From VRUE01 sp963707965 (GTDB lineage: Bacteria > Actinomycetota > Thermoleophilia > Solirubrobacterales > 70-9), in assembly GCA_963707965.1 (NCBI GenBank), contig CAVPRR010000002.1:1-19166 (forward strand): a stretch of 19,166 nucleotides of DNA, read 5' to 3'. The notes under the pieces are model-generated. The model did no database searches. It had not been told where the DNA came from and saw only the letters and a list, made by a program, of their open reading frames with translations. The position numbers and the translations under genes are program-made. How positions within the stretch are numbered: the first letter of the stretch is position 1; each line of letters begins with the position of its first letter. Positions 1 to 7,584 of the stretch are shown here, piece by piece.

Positions 1-1
1 C

Positions 2-653
2 TCGGTGAAGCTCAGCTACGGCGACAGCTCCGCCGAGGTCGACTACCTGTGCATCGCCGGCGGGCGCGCGCCGGACGTCGAGGGCCTGGGGCTGGGCGAG
101 GCAGGCATCGAGCTGGAGGCGAACGGCAAAGTCAGGGTCGACGAGTTCGGGCTCACCTCGAACCCGAAGGTCTACGCGATCGGCGACCTGGTCAACGCCA
201 AGGCGCTTGCCCACAAGGCCTCCGAGGAGGGGGTCGTCGCGGTCGAGCGTGCGGCCGGCGCAACCACCCACCCGGTCGACCAGAACCTCGTTCCGGGGGC
301 CACCTCTCTGCCAGCCGCAGGTAGCGAGCGTCGGGCTGACCGAGGCAGCCGCCAAGGAGGCCGGCCACGACGTCAAGGTGGGAAAGCTGAAGCTCGGCGG
401 GGTCGGCGCGGCAACCGTGTACGACGATAAAGACGGCCTGGTCAAGCTCGTGGTCGACTCGCAATACGGCGAGATCCTGGGCGCTCACGTGGCCGGCAAC
501 CGCGCCTGCGACATGATCGCCGAGCTGGTCGCGACGATGGAGCTGGAGGGCGGCTACCAGGAGCTGGCCCGGATCGTCCATCCCCACCCGACGATCTCCG
601 AGGCGATCTTCGAAGCCGCCCGCGCCGTGGACGGCTGGGCGACCCACGCGTAG
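2..653 (+). pseudogene. lpdA: Dihydrolipoyl dehydrogenase (E3), C-terminal part, frameshifted
   Basis: This is the 3' part of the FAD/NAD-dependent E3 subunit, which reoxidises dihydrolipoyl groups on E2. The frame is open at the left edge, so the N-terminal half lies outside the window. The first segment (frame of base 2, to about 304) has the FAD-binding YAIGDLV motif and the helix ALAHKASEEG. The second segment (frame of base 306, to TAG 651-653) has the dimerisation domain: QPQVASVGLTE, then HPHPTISEAIFEA, which carries the His-Glu active-site dyad. The two halves join only if one base is removed at about 303-309, in the short CT repeat CCTCTCTG; removal restores a continuous GATFCQPQVASVGL. 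The rest of both halves is well conserved and lies upstream of intact E1/E2 genes. A sequencing or assembly indel is therefore as likely as a real mutation. The family assignment is secure; the pseudogene status is uncertain. Confidence 0.88.
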
Positions 654-671
654 CGGGTCGGCGCGGCACGG

Positions 672-1256
672 ATGAGCCGAGCCATCTTCTACTTCGACCT
701 CGGTTCGCCCTACGCCTACCTGACGGCGGAGCGAATCAGCGGGCTGTTCTCGGAAGCCGGCTTGGAGCAGCCGGAGTGGCAACCGGTGCTGCTGGGCGCC
801 CTGTTCAAGCGCCTCGGGCGCGACTCGTGGGGAAACGGGCCGGAGCGCGAGGCGGGGATCGCCGAGATCGAGCGGCGCGCGTCGGCCTACGGACTGCCAG
901 CGCCTGCCTGGCCCGATCCCTGGCCGGGCAACATGCTGTTTGCGATGCGCGCAGCGACCTTCGCCAAGCAGACCGGGCGTACGGTCTCCTTCGCCCTTGC
1001 GGCCTTCCGCCAGGCCTTTGCGGCGGGGCGCGACCTCAGCGATCCCGACAACGTCCTGATCGCCGCCGCGGCCTGCGAGCTGCACCCTCGCGCGGTGCTC
1101 AGGGCGGTCGAAACGGACGGAGTCAAGAGCGCCCTGCGCGAGACCACCGACCTGGCCGCCGAGCGGGGTGTGACCGGCGTCCCCTCGCTGCTCGTCGGCG
1201 ACGAGGTGTTCTGGGGCGACGACAGGCTCGAAGAGGCGCTCGCGGCAGCTAGCTAA
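672..1256 (+). CDS. DsbA-fold oxidoreductase, 2-hydroxychromene-2-carboxylate isomerase-like
   Basis: A 194-residue cytoplasmic protein of the HCCA isomerase / kappa-class GST branch of the DsbA fold. It opens with the typical first strand and active-site turn, FYFDLGSPYAYL. The position where DsbA would carry CxxC instead has Ser12, as in glutathione-using HCCA isomerases. A central helical insertion follows (about 50-140). The end carries GVTGVPSLLVG, the cis-proline loop of the thioredoxin fold, then FWGDDRLEEAL. The length is normal for the family. It starts 18 bases after lpdA and its TAA (1254-1256) abuts the pdhA ribosome binding site, so it is co-transcribed with the PDH genes. The substrate is unknown; the location might suggest a thiol or redox role near E3, but that is inference. 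Confidence 0.85.
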   Translation: MSRAIFYFDLGSPYAYLTAERISGLFSEAGLEQPEWQPVLLGALFKRLGRDSWGNGPEREAGIAEIERRASAYGLPAPAWPDPWPGNMLFAMRAATFAKQTGRTVSFALAAFRQAFAAGRDLSDPDNVLIAAAACELHPRAVLRAVETDGVKSALRETTDLAAERGVTGVPSLLVGDEVFWGDDRLEEALAAAS

Positions 1257-1261
1257 GGTGG
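1255..1261 (+). promoter_or_regulatory. Ribosome binding site that fixes the pdhA start
   Basis: AAGGTGG differs from the ideal AAGGAGG by one base and lies 5 bases before ATG 1267. It overlaps the stop of the preceding gene and the alternative GTG 1258, which makes GTG 1258 an unlikely start. Confidence 0.6.
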
Positions 1262-1266
1262 CCTCG

Positions 1267-2535
1267 ATGGCAGATCTGCCAGACGCCGCAACCTGCTACC
1301 AGCTGCTCGCGCAGATGACCCTGATCCGCCGCTTCGAGGAGGAGGCGGGACGGCAGTACCAGCGCGCCAAGGCCGGCGGGTTCCTGCACCTCGCCATCGG
1401 CGAGGAGGCGACGATCGTCGGTACCGCCTCGGTGATGCGCGACGAGGACTACCTGATCGGCACCTACCGCACGCACGGCCACGCGATCGCCCGCGGCACC
1501 GACCCCAAGCGCGTGATGGCGGAGCTGTTCGGCCGGGTCGACGGGTGCAGCGGGGGGCGCGGCGGGTCGATGCACATCTTCGACAGTGAGCACCGCTTCA
1601 TGGGCGGCTACGGCATCGTCGGCGGCAACCTGCCGATCGCCGCGGGCCTGGCGCTTGCCTCCGAGTACAGAAGCGAAGACACGGTCACCGTCTGCATGTT
1701 CGGGGACGGGGCCTCGAACGCCGGCAACTTCGGCGAGACGATGAACCTCGCGGCGCTCTGGAAGCTGCCGGTCCTCTTCCTGGTCGAGAACAACCTCTAC
1801 GGGATGGGGACGTCGATCGAGCGCCACTCCGCCCAGACGGACCTCTCCAAGAAGGCGAAGGGCTACGGCATCGAGGGCACGCGGGTCGACGGCATGGACG
1901 TGATGGCGATCCGGGAGAGCGTCGGCGAGGGGATCCGCCTCGCCCGCGAGGAGGCCCGCCCGACGCTGCTCGAGGCCTTCACCTATCGCTACCGGGGCCA
2001 TTCGGCCGCCGATCCGGAGGTCTACCGGAACCGCGAGGAGGTCGAGGAGTGGCGCGAGAAAGACCCGATCGAGACCTTTGCGAAGCGGTGTGTCGAGGCC
2101 GATGTGCTGGGCGAGCGCGAGGTCCGGGAGATTCGCGATCACGCCGAGCAGAAGGTGAAGGAGGCGGTGGAGTTCGCTGACGCTTCGCCTGAGCCGCCGC
2201 TCGATTCTCTCTACGAGAACCTCTACGTGCTCGACACCGCCGCGGGTTGGTACGCCGTGGACGAGCGCAGCCCTGAGCCCCACCGGGGCGAGCGCGAGGA
2301 GGCGATGCCCAAGGCAGCACGGGAGCTGGCCGAGGCGGGCGCCGCATACGGCGGCCAGCCGGTTGCGCCGCGCTCCAGCCAGTCCGCACCGCGATCCGAC
2401 CCGGATGGGCCTGATGCCGACCGGGCGCAGACCGGCAACGCTGAGGAGGATGCTGCGCCTGATGCCGACCGGGCGCAGACCGGCGACGCTCAGGAGGATG
2501 CTGCGCCTGAGGTGGCGCGGGAGGTCGAGGACTGA
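1267..2535 (+). CDS. pdhA: Pyruvate dehydrogenase E1 component, alpha subunit
   Basis: This is the thiamine-diphosphate-dependent E1 alpha subunit, which decarboxylates the 2-oxoacid and, with E1 beta, acylates the lipoyl group of E2. Visible motifs are YRTHGHAIARGTDP, GGRGGSMHIF, and the ThDP/Mg signature GDGASNAGNF...ENNLYGMGTS. YRYRGHSAADPEVYR is the phosphorylation-loop region and is typical of PDH E1 alpha. ATG 1267 is preferred over GTG 1258 because AAGGTGG (1255-1261) sits 5 bases before it. The catalytic protein ends at about residue 335. It then carries a low-complexity acidic tail with two 16-residue repeats (2411-2506) that is not usual in the family. TGA overlaps the pdhB ATG by one base (TGATG), so translation is probably coupled. 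Pyruvate is the likeliest substrate given the lipA/lipB neighbours; a branched-chain or acetoin enzyme is less likely. Confidence 0.93.
   Translation: MADLPDAATCYQLLAQMTLIRRFEEEAGRQYQRAKAGGFLHLAIGEEATIVGTASVMRDEDYLIGTYRTHGHAIARGTDPKRVMAELFGRVDGCSGGRGGSMHIFDSEHRFMGGYGIVGGNLPIAAGLALASEYRSEDTVTVCMFGDGASNAGNFGETMNLAALWKLPVLFLVENNLYGMGTSIERHSAQTDLSKKAKGYGIEGTRVDGMDVMAIRESVGEGIRLAREEARPTLLEAFTYRYRGHSAADPEVYRNREEVEEWREKDPIETFAKRCVEADVLGEREVREIRDHAEQKVKEAVEFADASPEPPLDSLYENLYVLDTAAGWYAVDERSPEPHRGEREEAMPKAARELAEAGAAYGGQPVAPRSSQSAPRSDPDGPDADRAQTGNAEEDAAPDADRAQTGDAQEDAAPEVAREVED
2411..2506 (+). repeat. 48-bp tandem repeat, two copies, in the pdhA tail
   Basis: Copies run 2411-2458 and 2459-2506 and differ at very few positions. 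In the pdhA frame each encodes 16 residues: DADRAQTGNAEEDAAP, then DADRAQTGDAQEDAAP. Because the unit is a multiple of three the frame is kept. The repeats lie in the non-catalytic C-terminal tail, just before the pdhA/pdhB junction. Confidence 0.95.
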
Positions 2536-3524
2536 TGGCCGCCGTACGCATGCGGGAGGCGCTGCGCGACGCGATGGCGGAGGAGATGCGCCGCGACGAG
2601 TCGGTGTTCGTGATGGGCGAGGACGTCGGCGTCTTCCAGGGTGCGTTCAAGGTGACCGAAGGGCTGCTCGAGGAGTTCGGCGAGCGGCGGGTTCGCGACA
2701 CGCCGATCTCGGAGAACACGATCGTCGGCGCCGGCGTCGGGGCGGCGATGGCGGGCCTGCGGCCCGTCATCGAGCTGATGACCGTCAACTTCTCGCTTCT
2801 GGCCCTGGATCAGATCGTCAACCACGCGGCCGCGATCCCATACATGTTCAACGGACAGGCGCGGGTGCCGATGGTGATCCGCATGCCGGGGGGCGGCGGC
2901 CACCAGCTCGGCCCCACCCACTCACACAGCTTCGAGGCCCTCTACCTGCAGGTCCCGGGATTGCTGGTTGCCTGCCCCTCCACGCCGCGCGACGGCAAGG
3001 CGCTGCTGAAGACCGCAATCCGCGACGACAACCCGGTGATCTTCATCGAGCACGAGAGCCTCTACGGCCGCCGCGGAGAGGTCGACGGCGAGGTCGACGA
3101 GACGCTGCGCTTCGGGGAGGCTGCGGTGCGCCGCGAGGGAGGCGATGTGACGATCATCGGCATCCTCAAGATGGCGCACGTGGCCGAGGATGCGGCCCGC
3201 GCCCTCGCGCACGAACACGGGGTCGAGGCCGAGGTGATCGACCCGCGCACCCTGCGGCCGCTCGACCTCGACACGATCCTCGAGTCGGTGCGCAAGACCA
3301 ACCGGGCGGTGATCGTCGAGGAGGGCTGGCCGCATGGCGGCGTCGGGGCCAACCTGTCGACCCTGATCACCGAGCAGGCCTTCGATCATCTTGATGCGCC
3401 CGTCCAGCGGGTCACCGGCGCCGACGTGCACATGCCGTACTCGAAACGGCTGGAGCAGGCGGCGATCCCGCACACCGAGCACGTGGTGAAGGCCGCGCTC
3501 GCCGCGCTGGAGGGGGCGACCTGA
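2535..3524 (+). CDS. pdhB: Pyruvate dehydrogenase E1 component, beta subunit
   Basis: A 329-residue E1 beta subunit, normal length for the family; with E1 alpha it forms the heterotetrameric decarboxylase. The N-terminal pyrimidine-binding domain shows MGEDVGVFQGAFKVTEGL, then RVRDTPISENTIVGAGVGAAMAGLRPVIE. The loop GPTHSHSFEALYLQVPGL contains the paired histidines near the active site. The C-terminal transketolase-like domain shows EVIDPRTLRPLDLDTIL and VIVEEGWPHGGVGA. Its ATG overlaps the pdhA stop (TGATG, 2533-2537). At its own end the TGA again overlaps an ATG, at 3524, which opens an 11-codon mini-ORF running into the E2 start. Assignment is secure, on full-length similarity to the family. 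Confidence 0.95.
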   Translation: MAAVRMREALRDAMAEEMRRDESVFVMGEDVGVFQGAFKVTEGLLEEFGERRVRDTPISENTIVGAGVGAAMAGLRPVIELMTVNFSLLALDQIVNHAAAIPYMFNGQARVPMVIRMPGGGGHQLGPTHSHSFEALYLQVPGLLVACPSTPRDGKALLKTAIRDDNPVIFIEHESLYGRRGEVDGEVDETLRFGEAAVRREGGDVTIIGILKMAHVAEDAARALAHEHGVEAEVIDPRTLRPLDLDTILESVRKTNRAVIVEEGWPHGGVGANLSTLITEQAFDHLDAPVQRVTGADVHMPYSKRLEQAAIPHTEHVVKAALAALEGAT

Positions 3525-3559
3525 TGCGGACCTGCGCGAGGCTGGTGGCCAATGCCTGA
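3524..3559 (+). other. 11-codon mini-ORF bridging pdhB and the E2 gene
   Basis: The pdhB stop TGA (3522-3524) overlaps ATG 3524, which reads 11 codons (MRTCARLVANA) to TGA 3557-3559. That stop overlaps the first codons of E2, whose ATG is 3552-3554. The E2 start has no good Shine-Dalgarno sequence of its own, only a GGTGG at 3544-3548. Ribosomes finishing pdhB could therefore reach E2 by re-initiation through this mini-ORF. It may also be chance in a GC-rich gap; no function for the peptide is implied. Confidence 0.3.
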
Positions 3560-4865
3560 CGTCGTCATGCCGCGGCTGTCGGACTCCATGGAGGAGGGGA
3601 CGATCCTGCAGTGGCTGAAGCAGGTGGGGGACGAGATCGCGCTGGGCGACGAGCTGGTCGAAATCGAGACCGACAAGGCGAACATGGCCTACGAAAGCGA
3701 CCTTGCCGGAACGCTGACCGAGATAGTCGCGCAGGAGGGCGAGACCGTCCCGATCGGAGCGCCGATCGCGCGGGTCGGCGAGGGCGACGGTCCCGCTCGC
3801 GACGGCACGGCGACCAAACCTGCGACCCCCGGCGCCGAGCCTGCGACCGTGGGTGCTGCCGCGCAGAAGACGGCTGAGCTCGCTGAGGCACCGGGCACCG
3901 GTTCGGCTCAGGCCGAGCCAATGGACAGGGGCGGCGGGCAACGGCCGAAAGCCTCGCCGCTCGCCCGCCGGCTTGCCAGGGAGAAGGGACTAGATCTCGG
4001 GCATCTGAAGGGGTCGGGACCGGGGGGCCGGATCGTGAAGGCGGACGTGGAGAAGGCCGGGACGGCTCCGGCGGCCGCTCCGCTGGCGGTGGAGGCCCCA
4101 CCCAGCCCGGCGGCCCCACCCAGCCCGCTAGCCCCACCCAGCCCGGCGGCCCCACCCAGCCCGGAGACCGCCAAGGGGCAAGTGACCTACGAGGAGCTCT
4201 CGAAGCTGCAGGCGACGATCGCGAGGCGCATGGCGGAGTCGAAGGCGACCGCACCGCACTTCTACCTGCAGGCCGAGGTCGACATGGGCAGGGCGGTCGA
4301 GGCGCGGGGGCGGCTGAAGGCCGCGGCCCGCGAGGGCGAGGTCGTCCCGTCCTTCAACGACATGGTGGTCAAGGCGTGCGCGCTGGCCCTGCGCGAGTAC
4401 CCACGCGCGAACGGCGCCTACCGAGACGGCCGCTTCGAGCTCCACTCGCGGGTCAACGTCGGGGTCGCGGTGGCCACCCCCGACGCCCTCATCGTCCCCA
4501 CCGTGTTCGACGCGGATCGCAAGGGCCTGCGGCAGATCGCGTCAGACTCGCGCGCCCTTGCGCAGCGCGTCCGCGACGGCCAGATCACACCTCCGGAGCT
4601 CTCGGGGGCCACCTTCACGGTCTCCAACCTGGGGATGTATGGAATCGACAGCTTCTCCGCGGTGATCAACCCACCGCAGGCGGCGCTCCTCGCGGTCGGC
4701 GCGATCAGAGAGCGCCCCGTCGTGCGCGACGGCGAGCTGACGTCAAGTCACATGATGTCGGTGAACCTGGCCTGCGATCACCGCATCCTCTACGGCGCCC
4801 CCGCCGCCGAGTTCCTCGCGCGCATCCGCTCCCTTCTGGAGGAGCCGCTCTCGCTGGCCCTGTAG
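3552..4865 (+). CDS. pdhC: Dihydrolipoamide acyltransferase (E2) of the pyruvate dehydrogenase complex
   Basis: The E2 core subunit: it accepts the acyl group on a lipoyl arm and passes it to CoA. Order of domains: one lipoyl domain, about 1-78, with the lipoylation motif EIETDKANM (Lys42); an Ala/Pro linker; a peripheral-subunit-binding domain, about 133-168 (KASPLARRLAREKGLDL, GSGPGGRIVKADV), which holds E1 or E3; a second linker of four APPSP units (182-204); and the catalytic domain, about 212-437. The last ends with CDHRILYGAPAAEFL, where His410 is the catalytic base of the DHRxxxG motif. There is a single lipoyl domain, unlike the three in E. coli AceF. It is the last gene of the operon. 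Lys42 is the expected target of the LipB/LipA pathway encoded 1.8 kb downstream. The exact complex (pyruvate rather than branched-chain) is inferred from the E1 subunits. Confidence 0.93.
   Translation: MPDVVMPRLSDSMEEGTILQWLKQVGDEIALGDELVEIETDKANMAYESDLAGTLTEIVAQEGETVPIGAPIARVGEGDGPARDGTATKPATPGAEPATVGAAAQKTAELAEAPGTGSAQAEPMDRGGGQRPKASPLARRLAREKGLDLGHLKGSGPGGRIVKADVEKAGTAPAAAPLAVEAPPSPAAPPSPLAPPSPAAPPSPETAKGQVTYEELSKLQATIARRMAESKATAPHFYLQAEVDMGRAVEARGRLKAAAREGEVVPSFNDMVVKACALALREYPRANGAYRDGRFELHSRVNVGVAVATPDALIVPTVFDADRKGLRQIASDSRALAQRVRDGQITPPELSGATFTVSNLGMYGIDSFSAVINPPQAALLAVGAIRERPVVRDGELTSSHMMSVNLACDHRILYGAPAAEFLARIRSLLEEPLSLAL
4095..4166 (+). repeat. 18-bp tandem repeat, four copies, in the E2 linker
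   Basis: Four near-identical units based on GCCCCACCCAGCCCGGCG encode the APPSP(A) linker between the subunit-binding and catalytic domains. Ala/Pro-rich swinging linkers are normal in E2 proteins. The unusual point is how little the DNA copies have diverged, which suggests recent copy-number change. Confidence 0.85.
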
Positions 4866-4900
4866 GCGCCCGGACGGGCTGGTCCCACCGCCGAGCGGCA

Positions 4901-4934
4901 CGAAACGGGTCCATGTCTATGTCTCCCGTTTTCG
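4901..4934. terminator. Hairpin between the convergent E2 and membrane-protein genes
   Basis: CGAAACGGG (4901-4909) can pair with CCCGTTTTCG (4925-4934) with one bulged T and a 15-base loop. It lies in the 105-base gap between the E2 stop (4865) and the stop of the minus-strand gene (4971). It could end transcription from both sides, but there is no proper run of T after the stem. Confidence 0.4.
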
Positions 4935-4970
4935 ACCCGTCGGCAAACGCGAATCGATGGGCGGCCGAGG

Positions 4971-6596
4971 TCAGCAGGTCTTGCGGGCGCGGGTGACAGC
5001 GTTCCACACCCGCCCCAGCGAGAAGTCGACGGCCACCCGGAAGATGCCCGTGCGGCTGGCCCGGGCCAGGGTCCAGTCGCCGCGCCGCAGGAGGCACCCG
5101 CTGCCGCGGGCAATCGACCAGTACGGCGTGAAGCTGACCCTGACGAGGAACTCGCCGGGATGGGTGACGTTCAGTGCGAAGCCCTGGTGGCCAATCCAGC
5201 GAGTGCGGGCTGCGCCACTGCCGAGCGACTGCACCAGAGGCGCGGGGTTCCGCACCTCGTAGATGCGCCAGTGCGCGGAGCTCCAGCGGAGCGCGAGATA
5301 GGGCGGCCCGCGAACGATCAGCCGTCTCTCCCCCGCCGAGGAGTAGTCGAGCCCGACGTCGGGAAGCGCCACGTAGCGGATCGCGTTGTCGTGCAGCCAG
5401 GCGCTGTAGGAGCGACCCGTCAGCGGTGCGTCGTCGGCGTAGAAGAGGTCGTCTCGAGTCGTGTCCAGCTGTCGCAGCCAGCCCCGCGCAAGCTCGAGGT
5501 CCGGCGCCATGTAAGCGGACTCCCAGTGGTTAGCGGTGGGCGGCACCTCGACCCGCACCCCGCGCCCACCGTGCAGGCGAAGCCAGTGAGCGGCGGGTTC
5601 GAAGTAGGACCGGGTCGTGGAGGGATCGCCGACGCTGCGGGCAATCTGGTTGACACTCGCGGTCAGCTGCCAGTAGAGGCCGCCGGCCATGGTCCCCGCC
5701 AGGACCAGGACGGAGAGGCCCGCAAGGGCCGGGCGGCGCGCCAGGACCACCGCGGCCAGGACCGGACCGCCGAACAGCGCCCCGAGCCGCGCGGCGTTGC
5801 CGCCCATCGGGTTCGGGACCAGCCAGAGCACGGTTGCCGCCAGCACGTAGGCGACGAGGACACGGTGCAGCTGCCGCTCCTCCTCGCGCAGCCCCCGGGT
5901 GACGAACAGCGCCCCCCCACACCACAGCGGGATCGCGAGGTAGGCGGAGAGGGCGAAGGGAAACTGGCCCGATTCCGGGAAGGCGAGGTTCGAGGCGACG
6001 ATCAACCCCAGGGGCAGGCATGCCACCCAGATCGCGGGCACGCTGGCGCGGCGGCCAGGCTGCAGCGAGCCGGCCAGCACGACGCCCGCCAGGAAAGCGC
6101 CGGCGACCGGGCTGGACAGGGCGCAGGCCGCGGCGGCGGCCAGCGCCGGGCCGCGCCTTCCCACCTGCAGAAACCGCAGCGCCGCGAGGCCGAAGGCGAC
6201 ACCGAGCGCAAAGGTGAGCTGCCCGTCGGCGAGCAGGGTCACGACTCCGGCGGCAAACCAGAGGGTTGCCCAGCGCGCCGCCGCCCCCCAGCGGTCGCGC
6301 ACGAGCCGGTCGAAGAGGTAGGACGAGGAGACAACTGCCAGCATCCCGACGACCTGCGGCCCGAGCAGCGCGGCCAGCGGCGGGAAGAGGACGCTGTAGG
6401 TGAGGATGTAGTGGCCGCCGTACCAGCTGCTGTTCCAGATCGCCAGGCCGCCACGGTGGAACAGCTCGGTGCGGAAGACCTGGGCGGCCAGATCGCCGAC
6501 CCGCGGATCCCAGGCGAGCATCGCCGCGGCAAGCGCAGCGCTCAATGCCACCGCCGGAAGCCAGTCGGGTCGGAGAGCCCTACTGTCCCGTGTCAT
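4971..6596 (-). CDS. Polytopic membrane protein of unknown function
   Basis: A 541-residue protein with a short basic N-terminus, then about nine to eleven hydrophobic segments over residues 12-325. A long soluble part follows (about 330-541), containing YFEPAAHWLRLHG, NHWESAYMAPDLELARGW and a charged C-terminal end. A membrane half followed by an extracytoplasmic C-terminal domain resembles GT-C glycosyltransferase-type or YfhO-like proteins. I cannot point to a catalytic motif, so no enzyme activity is claimed. It lies antisense between the E2 gene and lipB and is convergent with the PDH operon. The ATG at 6596 overlaps a plus-strand ATG (sequence CATG); the plus-strand one is not thought to be used. 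A long plus-strand ORF over the same region is a GC-rich shadow. Confidence 0.8.
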   Translation of the reverse strand: MTRDSRALRPDWLPAVALSAALAAAMLAWDPRVGDLAAQVFRTELFHRGGLAIWNSSWYGGHYILTYSVLFPPLAALLGPQVVGMLAVVSSSYLFDRLVRDRWGAAARWATLWFAAGVVTLLADGQLTFALGVAFGLAALRFLQVGRRGPALAAAAACALSSPVAGAFLAGVVLAGSLQPGRRASVPAIWVACLPLGLIVASNLAFPESGQFPFALSAYLAIPLWCGGALFVTRGLREEERQLHRVLVAYVLAATVLWLVPNPMGGNAARLGALFGGPVLAAVVLARRPALAGLSVLVLAGTMAGGLYWQLTASVNQIARSVGDPSTTRSYFEPAAHWLRLHGGRGVRVEVPPTANHWESAYMAPDLELARGWLRQLDTTRDDLFYADDAPLTGRSYSAWLHDNAIRYVALPDVGLDYSSAGERRLIVRGPPYLALRWSSAHWRIYEVRNPAPLVQSLGSGAARTRWIGHQGFALNVTHPGEFLVRVSFTPYWSIARGSGCLLRRGDWTLARASRTGIFRVAVDFSLGRVWNAVTRARKTC

Positions 6597-6657
6597 GAGT
6601 CCAGGGCCATGGGGGGCGGCGTCAAGGATAGACCTGCGCCATGCAACGATTTCAAGG

Positions 6658-7542
6658 GTGAGCGCCGAAATCCTGGTAGCCCGATGTGGACTGATTCCCT
6701 ACGAGGAGGCTCGAGCGGTACAGCGTCGCCTCGAGACCGCCCGGCAGCGCGATGAGCTCCCGGACGTCCTGCTGCTGCTCGAGCACCAACCTGTCTATAC
6801 CCGCGGCCGCCGCTCGACGCCGGCCGAGCTGCCGATGGGAGTCGAGTGGTACGAGATGCAGGGGATCGAGGTCCGCGACACCGACCGGGGCGGCCGCGTC
6901 ACCTACCACGGGCCGGGCCAGTTGGTCGCCTACCCGATCGTCTCTCTGCGGCCCTACGGCGACGACGTGCATGAGTACGTGCGGCGGCTGGAGCAGGTGG
7001 CGATCTCCGCGCTCGCGCATCACGGCGTCGAGGCGACGACGATCGAGGGGCTGACGGGCGTGTGGACAGCGGGCGAACCACCCGGCTCATCCGCCCACCG
7101 ACGGGACGGAAATGCACCTATACGGTCGGAAATAGGCCCGTCGGCGCAATCCGCCCACCGACGGGACGGAAATGCACCTATACGGTCGGAAATAGGCCCG
7201 TCGGCGAAAAAGGAGGCACGAAAGATCGGCTCGATCGGCGTGCATGTCAGCCGCGGCGTCACGACCCACGGCCTCGCGATAAACGTCAACAACGACCTGC
7301 AGCCCTTCGAGTGGATTGTTCCCTGCGGCATCGAGGGGGCCCGCGCGACCTCGGTCTCCCGCGAGCGTGGCGCCGAGCAGGACCTCAACCGCTTCGCGGA
7401 CACCGTTGCGGAACGTTTCGGCGACCTGTTCGCGCGCACGGTCGTCAAGGCTGACCACGCCGAGCTGATGGCGAGAGCCGAATTGCGTGACAAGGACACG
7501 GCGCATGCCGATCCAGCACTAAGCGACAGCTCAGTACGGTAG
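6658..7542 (+). CDS. lipB: Octanoyl-[acyl carrier protein]:protein octanoyltransferase
   Basis: LipB moves octanoate from acyl carrier protein to lipoyl domains such as Lys42 of the E2 encoded upstream. Signature blocks are RGGRVTYHGPGQLVAYPI, RKIGSIGVHVSRGVTTHGLAINV with catalytic Lys189, and WIVPCGIEGARATSVS with catalytic Cys223. GTG 6658 is chosen because the product then begins VSAEILVARCGLIPYEEA, matching normal LipB N-termini. An in-frame ATG at 6595 would add an unlikely 21 residues. Between TGVW and the catalytic RKIGSIG block the protein carries an extra stretch of about 40 residues. It is two copies of the 20-residue sequence SAHRRDGNAPIRSEIGPSAQ/K, absent from ordinary LipB proteins. 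The frame and both catalytic blocks stay intact, so activity is plausible. lipA follows 6 bases later. Confidence 0.93.
   Translation: MSAEILVARCGLIPYEEARAVQRRLETARQRDELPDVLLLLEHQPVYTRGRRSTPAELPMGVEWYEMQGIEVRDTDRGGRVTYHGPGQLVAYPIVSLRPYGDDVHEYVRRLEQVAISALAHHGVEATTIEGLTGVWTAGEPPGSSAHRRDGNAPIRSEIGPSAQSAHRRDGNAPIRSEIGPSAKKEARKIGSIGVHVSRGVTTHGLAINVNNDLQPFEWIVPCGIEGARATSVSRERGAEQDLNRFADTVAERFGDLFARTVVKADHAELMARAELRDKDTAHADPALSDSSVR
7090..7209 (+). repeat. 60-bp palindromic tandem repeat inserted in frame in lipB
   Basis: Copies 7090-7149 and 7150-7209 are identical except for one base near the end (C to A). Each holds an outer inverted repeat CCGACGGG...CCCGTCGG and an inner one CCTAT...ATAGG, so each can fold into a nested hairpin. 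The unit is a multiple of three and has no stop in the lipB frame. At least one other forward frame is open as well. In form it recalls the Rickettsia palindromic elements that insert in genes, but no relationship is implied. Confidence 0.95.
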
Positions 7543-7584
7543 GGAGCGATGAGCGACGGGGCGACTGACAAGGGAACGATGAGC
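7541..7584 (+). repeat. Duplicated lipA start context
   Basis: AGGGAGCGATGAGC (7541-7554) and AGGGAACGATGAGC (7571-7584) are 13/14 identical, 30 bases apart and in the same frame. Each pairs a purine-rich box with ATG AGC. This looks like a duplication of the start site, and either ATG could be used. Confidence 0.6.

Noticed and set aside
1249..2283. Long minus-strand ORF opposite pdhA
   Set aside because: Shadow of a highly conserved gene; composition (Leu, Arg, Val, His rich) has no family signature.
3552..4865. E2 linker repeats as an anomaly
   Set aside because: Ala/Pro-rich linkers are normal in E2 proteins; only the DNA-level similarity of copies is worth noting and is covered with the other arrays.
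6594..6597. Back-to-back starts for lipB and the membrane protein (CATG)
   Set aside because: Although formally possible, LipB homology begins after GTG 6658, so the 6595 ATG is probably unused and a normal divergent gap exists.
5160..6755. Long plus-strand ORF of 531 codons
   Set aside because: It lies opposite the membrane-protein gene, has low-complexity Arg/Gly/Pro-rich composition and no family features; typical antisense shadow in GC-rich DNA.
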